Assembly (NCBI GenBank): GCA_002398365.1
Contig: DGYK01000043.1
Location: 28,347 to 44,455 of the forward strand
Reading direction: 5' to 3'
DNA length: 16,109 nt
Source: Flammeovirgaceae bacterium UBA5008
GTDB taxonomy: Bacteria; Bacteroidota; Bacteroidia; Cytophagales; Cyclobacteriaceae
Part shown: one piece after another, positions 1 through 5,422 of the stretch
How positions within the stretch are numbered: the stretch's first letter is position 1
How the letters are laid out: every line of letters starts with the position of its first letter
Notes under the pieces: generated by a model
Told to the model about the DNA's origin: nothing
What the model saw: only the letters and a program-made list of their open reading frames with translations
Databases searched by the model: none
Made by a program: the position numbers and the translations under genes

Positions 1-54
1 AAGCTGGTCGATGTAACTCGTGTCAGCATTTGATAGGTAACTGTACTTATCCAT
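1..54 (-). CDS. sucA: 2-oxoglutarate dehydrogenase E1 component, N-terminal fragment (cut by window edge)
   Basis: Read on the minus strand, an ATG at 54-52 opens 18 codons giving MDKYSYLSNADTSYIDQL, and the frame is still open at base 1. This resembles the usual start of Bacteroidota 2-oxoglutarate dehydrogenase E1 (a Met-Asp-x-Tyr-Ser-Tyr opening followed by an Asn-Ala...Tyr-Ile-Asp segment that leads the E1 chain). E1 is the thiamine-diphosphate-dependent decarboxylase of the 2-oxoglutarate dehydrogenase complex in the citric acid cycle. Only the extreme N-terminus is visible and no catalytic residue can be checked. The call therefore rests on recall of that N-terminal pattern. The gene is divergent from rpsP and shares its upstream region. 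Confidence 0.65.
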   Translation of the reverse strand, partial: MDKYSYLSNADTSYIDQL

Positions 55-76
55 GAATTAGAAATTGAAATCTAAT

Positions 77-133
77 CAAATGTATTGAGGTTGATTAAGA
101 TTAAAAAACTTAATAATCGGTTAAACAAATATA
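77..133 (-). promoter_or_regulatory. Candidate -7 elements for the leftward sucA-like gene
   Basis: Two minus-strand matches to the Bacteroidota -7 consensus TAnnTTTG lie upstream of the start at 54: TACATTTG (84-77) and TATATTTG (133-126). They would give leaders of roughly 16 and 65 nt. Neither has a clear TTG at the expected -33 distance, so either or neither may be used. Confidence 0.35.
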
Positions 134-163
134 ATAGATTACAACACGCTTTATCGACTCATT

Positions 164-213
164 AAAGCTTGATGTCCAATATTTTACCGGCTATTTCCAC
201 TAAAAAGCTTGAT
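164..213. repeat. 10-bp direct repeat in the sucA/rpsP divergent intergenic region
   Basis: AAAGCTTGAT occurs at 164-173 and again at 204-213, exactly 40 bp apart, with a palindromic AAGCTT core in each copy. The spacing is close to four helical turns, which would suit two regulator dimers on one face of the DNA. The region is AT-rich, so chance is a real possibility. Apart from these repeats and the promoter elements I see nothing else in 55-317. Confidence 0.35.
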
Positions 214-237
214 TTCGACACTTTCTCAAGGCCAGGG

Positions 238-268
238 TTGGCATATATTCAAAATCCGTTTACCTTTG
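238..268 (+). promoter_or_regulatory. Probable rpsP promoter (Bacteroidota type)
   Basis: TTG at 238-240, a 20-bp spacer, then TACCTTTG at 261-268 matches the Bacteroidota TTG...TAnnTTTG pattern in sequence and spacing. Transcription would begin near 275 and leave a leader of about 43 nt before the rpsP ATG. It is a good motif match, but it is not proven. Confidence 0.6.
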
Positions 269-317
269 CGATCCTTTTAAAAACGGACGTGTTCCAACAT
301 TAAAAAAGTAAGAAAAA

Positions 318-824
318 ATGGTAAAAATGAGATTGGCCCGCAGAGGCCGCAAAAAATTGTCAATGTTTGATATCGTAGTAGCTGACGGAAGAGCGCCTCG
401 TGACGGTAAATTCATTGAAAAAGTAGGTACTTACAATCCTGCAACCAACCCTGCATCTATCCTGATTAACGAAGAAAGAGCTTTCCATTGGTTAATGGTA
501 GGTGCTCAGCCTTCTGACACCGTACGTGCCATGCTTTCTTATAAAGGCATCATGTACAAAAGACATTTGCAAATTGGCGTTGACAAAGGTGCTTTAACCC
601 AAGAAGCTGCTGACGCTAAATTGGCTGAATGGTTGAAAGGCAAAGAAGCTAAGATCGAATCAAAAGTTTCTAGCCTGAATAAATCGAAGCAAGATGCTGC
701 TAAGGCTCGTAAAGATGCCGAAGCAAAAGTGAAAGAAGCACGTGCTGAAGCCATCCGCAAGAAGGCTGAAGTTCCTGCTGCTCCTGCCGCTGAAGCCGCT
801 CCTGCTGCTGAAGAGCAAGCGTAA
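318..824 (+). CDS. rpsP: 30S ribosomal protein S16 with long C-terminal tail
   Basis: S16 is a small-subunit ribosomal protein that binds 16S rRNA and helps 30S assembly. The N-terminal 85 or so residues are a clear S16 core: MVKMRLARRGRKKLSMFDIV at the start, then the RAPRDGKFIEKVGTYNP segment and a QPSDTVRAMLSYKG segment. The product is 168 aa, about twice the length of enterobacterial S16. Residues from about 105 to 168 form an extension rich in Ala, Lys and Glu, probably a charged helix that ends in an Ala/Pro/Glu tail. Such tails are common in Bacteroidota S16. The ATG at 318 fits because the S16 motif starts immediately after it; there is no strong ribosome-binding site, as usual in this phylum. 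It heads the rpsP-rimM-trmD-rplS order known from many bacteria, but a terminator follows it here. Confidence 0.97.
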   Translation: MVKMRLARRGRKKLSMFDIVVADGRAPRDGKFIEKVGTYNPATNPASILINEERAFHWLMVGAQPSDTVRAMLSYKGIMYKRHLQIGVDKGALTQEAADAKLAEWLKGKEAKIESKVSSLNKSKQDAAKARKDAEAKVKEARAEAIRKKAEVPAAPAAEAAPAAEEQA

Positions 825-844
825 TCTTCTACAACTGAATTCAT

Positions 845-877
845 AAAATGCCATCTCCTTTACGGGATGGCATTTTT
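845..877 (+). terminator. Intrinsic terminator/attenuator between rpsP and rimM
   Basis: AAAATGCCATC (845-855) pairs perfectly with GATGGCATTTT (866-876) around a 10-nt loop, and the 3' arm continues into a T run (873-877). It begins 20 bases after the rpsP stop. It ends 10 bases before the rimM ATG chosen here. It would lower transcription of rimM-trmD relative to rpsP. Confidence 0.8.
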
Positions 878-887
878 ATTTTGCACT

Positions 888-1397
888 ATGGAAAAAGAAC
901 AATGTTTTAAAATCGGCTATGTAGCCAAAACTCATGGCCTGAAGGGTGAAGTGACATTAATGGTAACTGAGCCCGTTGATTTTGAATCGATTGAATCTGT
1001 TTTTATTGAACTCCGGGATTCTTTGGTTCCTCATTTTATCTCATCTTTCTCTGATCGGGGTGATAAAGTGTTTGTGAAATTCGATGACATCGACACGCCT
1101 GAAAAAGCTGCTTCTCTAAAAGGCGGAAGTCTGTATTTACCTAAAGAAGCCCGACCTAAACTAAAAAGAGGCGAATTCTATGACGATGAAGTGGTTGGCT
1201 TTTCGGTAGTAGACGAAAGTTTGGGCGAATTGGGTGAAGTAACGGAAGTAAGTTCCTCCGGCCCCAATCGTCTCTTGACAGTCAATGTGAAGGGCAAAGA
1301 GGTGCTGATTCCTATCAATAGTCCATTTGTGTTGAGCACCAACAAAACCAAAAAGACGATCAAAGTTGCGTTACCCGAGGGCTTTTTAGACATTTAG
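888..1397 (+). CDS. rimM: 16S rRNA processing / ribosome maturation factor RimM
   Basis: RimM binds S19 in the 30S head and assists maturation of the 3' domain of 16S rRNA. The 169-aa product starts with FKIGYVAKTHGLKGEV, the hallmark N-terminal RimM motif. An N-terminal beta-barrel follows to about residue 85, and then the PRC-barrel domain beginning near the GEFYDDEVVGFSV segment. It ends with an LIPINSPFVL-like strand and PEGFLDI, typical of the family. The frame is open back to an ATG at 867, but that start lies inside the 3' arm of the terminator hairpin and would add seven non-family residues. The ATG at 888 is therefore preferred. The trmD start follows the stop by two bases, so the two are almost certainly co-transcribed. 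Confidence 0.93.
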   Translation: MEKEQCFKIGYVAKTHGLKGEVTLMVTEPVDFESIESVFIELRDSLVPHFISSFSDRGDKVFVKFDDIDTPEKAASLKGGSLYLPKEARPKLKRGEFYDDEVVGFSVVDESLGELGEVTEVSSSGPNRLLTVNVKGKEVLIPINSPFVLSTNKTKKTIKVALPEGFLDI

Positions 1398-1399
1398 TT

Positions 1400-2074
1400 A
1401 TGCGTCTGGATATCATCACATGCCTCCCTCGCCTGCTGGAAAGTCCTTTTTCGGATTCTATTCTGAAACGAGCGCAGGATAAAGGGTTAGTCACGGTTAA
1501 AATCCACGATTTACGACCTTATTCCACCAACAAGCACCGAACCACGGATGATTATGCCTTTGGCGGTGGTGCCGGCATGGTGATGATGATCGAACCCATC
1601 GACCGATGCATTTCTGCATTAAAAGCCGAACGCACCTACGATGACATTATATATATGAGTCCGGATGGAGAATTGCTATCGCAATCCATTGCCAACCAAC
1701 TAAGCCTCAAGCAAAATTTAATTTTATTGTGCGGGCATTATAAAGGTGTGGATGAGCGTGTCCGCGAACATTTGATTACGCGTGAAATTAGCATTGGCGA
1801 CTATGTGCTTTCCGGGGGTGAGTTAGCAGCTGCCGTAGTGGCCGATTCAGTGATTCGGTTGCTTCCAGGAGTTTTGAATGACGAAACCTCCGCGCTAAGC
1901 GATTCTTTTCAGGATGGCATGATAGCCCCACCTGTCTATACACGCCCGGCTGAATACAATGGCTGGAAAGTACCCGATGTATTACTTTCCGGTCACCAGG
2001 CCAAAATTGAGGACTGGAAGCAGGAACAATCCCTGAAAAGGACCAAAGAACGCAGGCCGGGGTTAACTTCTTAG
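1400..2074 (+). CDS. trmD: tRNA (guanine-37-N1)-methyltransferase TrmD
   Basis: TrmD methylates N1 of G37 next to the anticodon of tRNAs, using S-adenosylmethionine, and so prevents +1 frameshifting. The 224-aa protein starts with MRLDIITCLPRLLESPFSDS and has the DDYAFGGGAGMVM segment at residues 50-63. The trefoil-knot SAM site is visible as LCGHYKGVDER (110-120) and EISIGDYVLSGGELAA (129-144). The catalytic region has Arg153 (ADSVIRLLPGVL) and Asp172 in SFQDGMIAPPVYTRP, matching the Arg and Asp known to be needed in the H. influenzae enzyme. The length is slightly short of the E. coli protein. It starts two bases after rimM. The C-terminal helical tRNA-binding part (about 180-224) is present. 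Confidence 0.96.
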   Translation: MRLDIITCLPRLLESPFSDSILKRAQDKGLVTVKIHDLRPYSTNKHRTTDDYAFGGGAGMVMMIEPIDRCISALKAERTYDDIIYMSPDGELLSQSIANQLSLKQNLILLCGHYKGVDERVREHLITREISIGDYVLSGGELAAAVVADSVIRLLPGVLNDETSALSDSFQDGMIAPPVYTRPAEYNGWKVPDVLLSGHQAKIEDWKQEQSLKRTKERRPGLTS

Positions 2075-2096
2075 CAGGAAATTTCTTTTGGCAAGC

Positions 2097-2126
2097 TTCC
2101 AAATTCAACTTCTTCACCTATATTTG
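2097..2126 (+). promoter_or_regulatory. Candidate rplS promoter
   Basis: TATATTTG at 2119-2126 is a full match to the Bacteroidota -7 consensus, 25 bases before the rplS ATG. The -33 box is weak: TTC at 2097-2099 with a 19-bp spacer is the closest to TTG. If used, it would let L19 be made independently of rimM-trmD. Confidence 0.5.
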
Positions 2127-2151
2127 CAGTCCATTTTAAAAACCGAGTACC

Positions 2152-2523
2152 ATGGCCGATTTAATGAAAATTGTAGAGCAGGAATTAGGCTCTAAAAGAA
2201 GCAGCATCCCAACTTTTAAGGCAGGTGATACCATCAGCGTGCATGTTAAGATCAGCGAGGGAAATAAAGAGCGTATCCAACAATTTCAAGGCGTGGTATT
2301 ATACCGCAGAGGTACTGGCACCAATGGCGAGAGCTTTTCAGTAAGAAAAGTATCTAATGGTGTGGGTGTTGAGCGTATTTTCCCGATTTTGAGCCCTAGC
2401 ATTGATAAAATCGAGTTTGTAAAAGCCGGTAAAGTGCGCAGAGCGAAATTGTATTATATGAAAGGCCGTCAAGGTAAGTCAGCTCGTATCAAAGAGAAAT
2501 TGGCTAACACTGCACAGGCTTAA
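2152..2523 (+). CDS. rplS: 50S ribosomal protein L19
   Basis: L19 sits at the 30S-50S interface of the ribosome. The 123-aa product is a complete L19: an N-terminal helix, the strands around PTFKAGDTISVHVKISEG, then the diagnostic RIQQFQGVVLYRRGTG segment. The core continues with SFSVRKVSNGVGVERIFP and SPSIDKIEFVKAGKVRRAKLYY, and a basic C-terminus follows. The ATG at 2152 places MADLMKIVEQEL at the usual position. It lies 77 bases after trmD with its own candidate -7 element, and a strong intrinsic terminator follows its stop. Confidence 0.97.
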   Translation: MADLMKIVEQELGSKRSSIPTFKAGDTISVHVKISEGNKERIQQFQGVVLYRRGTGTNGESFSVRKVSNGVGVERIFPILSPSIDKIEFVKAGKVRRAKLYYMKGRQGKSARIKEKLANTAQA

Positions 2524-2539
2524 TTCGATAAAAACACTA

Positions 2540-2574
2540 AAAAAACCCATTTCCAGCACAGAAATGGGTTTTTT
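2540..2574 (+). terminator. Intrinsic terminator after rplS
   Basis: AAAAAACCCATTTC (2540-2553) pairs with GAAATGGGTTTTTT (2561-2574) around a 7-nt loop, and the 3' arm ends in six T residues. It starts 17 bases after the rplS stop and closes the ribosomal block. Confidence 0.9.
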
Positions 2575-2591
2575 GCTTTCATACGTTAACC

Positions 2592-2622
2592 TTGGATGAA
2601 TTAGGGTATCAACCTATATTTG
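2592..2622 (+). promoter_or_regulatory. Probable fbaB promoter
   Basis: TTG at 2592-2594, a 20-bp spacer and TATATTTG at 2615-2622 form an essentially perfect Bacteroidota promoter, 20 bases before the ATG at 2643. The TTG is in frame with fbaB and could be mistaken for a start codon, but it makes better sense as the -33 box. Confidence 0.7.
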
Positions 2623-2642
2623 TCCCTCACTTAAAAAAACCT

Positions 2643-3716
2643 ATGGCTAGACCCACCATCACCGAGTTACTTGGTAAAGATGCCGAGTCGCTTTTAACAC
2701 ACAAAAGCAAGACAATTCCGAAAGAAAGTTTGCATTTGCCCGGCCACGATTTCGTGGACCGAATTTTTTCAATTTCCAATCGCAACCCACAAACCTTGCG
2801 CAGCTTGCAGGTGATGTTTGATAAAGGAAGATTAGGTAACACCGGTTTCCTTTCCATATTACCAATCGATCAGGGTATCGAACATAGCGCAGGTGCCTCC
2901 TTCGCCAAAAACCCGATCTACTTCGATCCAGAAAATATCGTAAAGCTGGCTATCGAAGGTGGATGCAATGCGGTAGCTACCACGTATGGTGGTTTGGCCC
3001 TGATGTCCAGAAAATATGCGCACAAAATTCCATTCATTGTAAAAATCAATCACAATGAATTGCTCACTTACCCTAACCGTGCCGATCAAGTTATGTACGG
3101 ATCTGTGGAAGATGCATGGAAGCTGGGAGCAGTAGCAGTGGGTGCTACCATCTATTTCGGTTCTGACAATGCCACACGTCAAATTCAGGAAGTTTCTGCT
3201 GCTTTTGAACGTGCGCACGAATTGGGCATGGCTACCATTTTGTGGTGCTATACTCGCAATGACGCTTTCAAGAAGGACGGTGTTGATTACCACACTTCGG
3301 CTGACTTAACTGGTCAAGCCAATCACTTGGGCGTAACCATTCAAGCTGATATTATCAAACAAAAATTAGCAACCAACAATGGCGGCTACAAAGCCCTCAA
3401 CACTGGTGCTAGCAGCTATGGCAAGTTGGATGAACGTATTTATTCAGAACTTACAACTGATCACCCGATCGACTTGTGCCGCTACCAAGTATTAAATTGC
3501 TACAATGGCCGTGCAGGTTTGATCAACTCAGGCGGTGATTCAAAAGGTGCAAGTGACATGGCCGATGCAGTGCGCACAGCCGTTATCAACAAGCGCGCGG
3601 GTGGTATGGGCTTGATTTCCGGAAGAAAAGCATTCCAACGTCCTTTAAAAGAAGGTGTTGAAATCCTGCAAGCCATTCAGGATGTGTACTTAGATAAGAC
3701 GATTGATATTGCTTAA
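2643..3716 (+). CDS. fbaB: Class I fructose-bisphosphate aldolase (FbaB/DhnA type)
   Basis: This enzyme cleaves fructose 1,6-bisphosphate to glyceraldehyde 3-phosphate and dihydroxyacetone phosphate, or runs in reverse in gluconeogenesis, through a lysine Schiff base and without a metal ion. The 357-aa protein resembles E. coli FbaB along its length. It has ILPIDQGIEHS near residues 72-82, FIVKINHNELL near 131-141, and ADIIKQKLATNNGGYKA at 235-251, where Lys239 is the expected Schiff-base lysine. The CYNGRAGLINSGG phosphate-binding segment is at 286-298, and AVINKRAGGMGLISGRKAF covers 313-331. The frame extends upstream to a TTG at 2592, but those 17 extra residues cover the promoter and do not look like the family. 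The gene appears to be transcribed alone. Confidence 0.95.
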   Translation: MARPTITELLGKDAESLLTHKSKTIPKESLHLPGHDFVDRIFSISNRNPQTLRSLQVMFDKGRLGNTGFLSILPIDQGIEHSAGASFAKNPIYFDPENIVKLAIEGGCNAVATTYGGLALMSRKYAHKIPFIVKINHNELLTYPNRADQVMYGSVEDAWKLGAVAVGATIYFGSDNATRQIQEVSAAFERAHELGMATILWCYTRNDAFKKDGVDYHTSADLTGQANHLGVTIQADIIKQKLATNNGGYKALNTGASSYGKLDERIYSELTTDHPIDLCRYQVLNCYNGRAGLINSGGDSKGASDMADAVRTAVINKRAGGMGLISGRKAFQRPLKEGVEILQAIQDVYLDKTIDIA

Positions 3717-3727
3717 TTATAAATTTA

Positions 3728-3801
3728 GGATTTAAGATTGATTTAGGATTTTTTGTGTGAACGGCATCCGTCAGAGCCAAAAAATCTTAAATCTTAAATC
3801 C
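3728..3801. repeat. Imperfect inverted repeat between fbaB and accD
   Basis: The left arm (3728-3754, GGATTTAAGATT then a GATTTAGGA tract and T6) pairs with the right arm (3779-3801, A6 then TCTTAAATCTTAAATCC), with one 4-base bulge and one mismatch. The apical region contains a small second hairpin, ACGG-CAT-CCGT (3761-3771). Transcribed, it would fold into a long stem in the fbaB 3' region or the accD leader. There is no T-run after the right arm, so it is not a standard intrinsic terminator. It may be one copy of a dispersed small palindromic element; that cannot be judged from one copy. Confidence 0.6.
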
Positions 3802-3820
3802 CGAATCAAAAATAAAAGAT

Positions 3821-4660
3821 ATGCCTTGGTTCAAACGGACAGATAAAGGAATTCTTACCCCTACAGAAGCAAAACGTGAAGTGCCGGATGGCCTTTGGTT
3901 TAAATCTCCGGGAGGAAAAATCATTCACACACGCGAGTTAAAAAATAACGCGTATGTAGTGCCCGAAGAAGATCTTCACGTGAAGATCGGCTCGGAAGAA
4001 TACTTCGAAATCTTGTTTGACAACAATGAGTTTACCGAGTTGGATGCCAACATGGAATCGGCAGACCCTTTGAAATTTGTTGACACCAAGCCATATCCCA
4101 AAAGAATTAAAGAATCACAATCCAAAACTCAATTGAAAGATGCCGTGCGCACCGCCTATGGCAAAATCAATGGATTGGATTTATGTGTTGCCTGTATGGA
4201 CTTCACCTTCATTGGTGGATCGATGGGCTCGGTCGTTGGCGAAAAAATTGCGCGCGCTATCAACCATTCACTCAAAACGAGAACCCCCTTCCTGATGATT
4301 TCGCGCTCGGGTGGTGCCCGCATGATGGAAGCCGGACTTTCTCTAATGCAAATGGCTAAAACTTCCGCTCGTCTGGCCCTGTTGGATGAAGCGAAGATTC
4401 CTTACATCTCTTTACTCACAGATCCTACCACGGGAGGTGTTACAGCATCTTACGCGATGCTCGGTGACTTTAACATTGCTGAACCAGGTGCACTGATTGG
4501 CTTTGCTGGTCCACGCGTGATTCGCGAAACCATTGGTAAAGATTTACCCAAAGGTTTTCAAAGTGCTGAGTTTGTGTTGGATCACGGTTTCCTTGATTTT
4601 ATCATCGACCGTAGAAGCCTGAAACAGCGCTTGAGCACATTGCTTAAAATGCTTCAATAG
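3821..4660 (+). CDS. accD: Acetyl-CoA carboxylase carboxyltransferase subunit beta, zinc-ribbon cysteines lost
   Basis: AccD pairs with AccA to move the carboxyl group from biotin on AccB to acetyl-CoA, giving malonyl-CoA for fatty-acid synthesis. The 279-aa protein has the full crotonase-fold core. FIGGSMGSVVGEKIARAI is at 130-147, the oxyanion-hole SGGARMMEAGLSLMQM at 163-178, and LLTDPTTGGVTASYAMLGD at 198-216. IAEPGALIGFAGPRVI covers 219-234 and the chain ends KGFQSAEFVLDHGFLDFI. The N-terminus (MPWFKR, then GILTPTEAK and DGLWFK) aligns with E. coli AccD. The four-cysteine zinc ribbon expected at about residues 27-50 is absent: the positions read KSPGGK and VVPEED, and the first cysteine is Cys122. 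Partial or full loss of these cysteines is, to my knowledge, seen in related Bacteroidota. The wbqC-like gene starts 12 bases downstream, in the same frame. Confidence 0.95.
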   Translation: MPWFKRTDKGILTPTEAKREVPDGLWFKSPGGKIIHTRELKNNAYVVPEEDLHVKIGSEEYFEILFDNNEFTELDANMESADPLKFVDTKPYPKRIKESQSKTQLKDAVRTAYGKINGLDLCVACMDFTFIGGSMGSVVGEKIARAINHSLKTRTPFLMISRSGGARMMEAGLSLMQMAKTSARLALLDEAKIPYISLLTDPTTGGVTASYAMLGDFNIAEPGALIGFAGPRVIRETIGKDLPKGFQSAEFVLDHGFLDFIIDRRSLKQRLSTLLKMLQ

Positions 4661-4672
4661 CTTGTATTCACC

Positions 4673-5311
4673 GTGGCGGGGGTAGTTTGTATTGAATCGC
4701 ATTACCTTCCTTCCATTGAATATTTGTGTGCCATTCTTCCGTTTGAAACGGTAGAAATTGAAGTGCATGAACATTTTGAAAAGCAGAGTTTCCGCAATCG
4801 GTGCTACATCAATACTTCACAAGGGAAACAGATGTTGATTTTGCCGGTTACGAACAAGCACGGCAAAACACCTGTTCATGAAATCCGCATAGACTATCAA
4901 CAAAAGTGGCAGAATAACCATTGGCGTACCATCGAATCAGCCTATCGTAATGCACCCTTCTTCGAGTTTTATTCCGATGATCTAAAAAAGATCATCTACG
5001 AAAAACACGAGCATCTCATCTCTTTCAACCAAAAATTACTGTCATTCTGTCTGCGAAAAGTTGGGTTGTCTATTCAAGTCAAAGAAACCATTACCTACCA
5101 AAAAGACCTGAATTCAACCATTTTGGATTTACGAGGAGTTATTTCAGCAAAAGAAGACTATACCCATCGGTCATTCTATCAGCCCGTTGCCTATCATCAG
5201 GTGTTTGGCAACAATTTTGTAGCTAACCTGAGCTTCTTGGATTTGTTGTTTTGTGAAGGTCCGAATGCGATCCGCATCATTCAAACGGCTGAGAGGAAAT
5301 TGAACAAATAA
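4673..5311 (+). CDS. WbqC-like family protein, function uncertain
   Basis: The 212-aa product has the opening VCIESHYLPSIEYLCAIL, typical of the WbqC-like family, where a short beta strand leads into a conserved Tyr-Leu-Pro segment. It continues with a NRCYINTSQGKQMLILPV-like block and an IDYQQKWQNNHWRTIESAYRNAPFF block (about 74-98), the other conserved family region. WbqC was named from O-antigen clusters, but no reaction is firmly established, so I give no function. There is no signal peptide or membrane segment; it is probably cytoplasmic. The start is taken as GTG at 4673. A stop lies in frame 15 bases upstream (the accD stop) and there is no in-frame ATG before the conserved strand. The 12-base gap after accD suggests co-transcription. 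Confidence 0.75.
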   Translation: MAGVVCIESHYLPSIEYLCAILPFETVEIEVHEHFEKQSFRNRCYINTSQGKQMLILPVTNKHGKTPVHEIRIDYQQKWQNNHWRTIESAYRNAPFFEFYSDDLKKIIYEKHEHLISFNQKLLSFCLRKVGLSIQVKETITYQKDLNSTILDLRGVISAKEDYTHRSFYQPVAYHQVFGNNFVANLSFLDLLFCEGPNAIRIIQTAERKLNK

Positions 5312-5373
5312 AACGCAATACGTGTTTGACTTACTAATTGTGTAGAGTCGGACATTAATAGGCGGATTACTTG

Positions 5374-5406
5374 TTTGGAATTATAGTCTGTAAAACTTTA
5401 CATTTA
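5374..5406 (+). promoter_or_regulatory. Probable clpC promoter
   Basis: TTTG at 5374-5377, a 21-bp spacer and TACATTTA at 5399-5406 match the Bacteroidota pattern except for the last base of the -7 box. It lies 16 bases before the clpC ATG. The rest of the 111-bp gap (5312-5422) shows no clear terminator for the wbqC-like gene and no obvious CtsR- or CIRCE-type operator. Confidence 0.55.
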
Positions 5407-5422
5407 CATATCTCAACTCTTT

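Noticed and set aside
539..844. Minus-strand open frame opposite rpsP (Ala/Ser-rich)
   Set aside because: It is antisense to the Ala-rich S16 tail; its composition mirrors the GCN-rich codons there and no family is recognisable.
2859..3293. Minus-strand 144-codon open frame inside fbaB
   Set aside because: It overlaps the conserved aldolase core, has no recognisable domain, and no start signal supports it.
5312..5334. Possible hairpin AAACG...CGTGTTT after the wbqC-like gene
   Set aside because: The stem is only four to five pairs with a mismatch and no T-run follows, so I do not call it a terminator.
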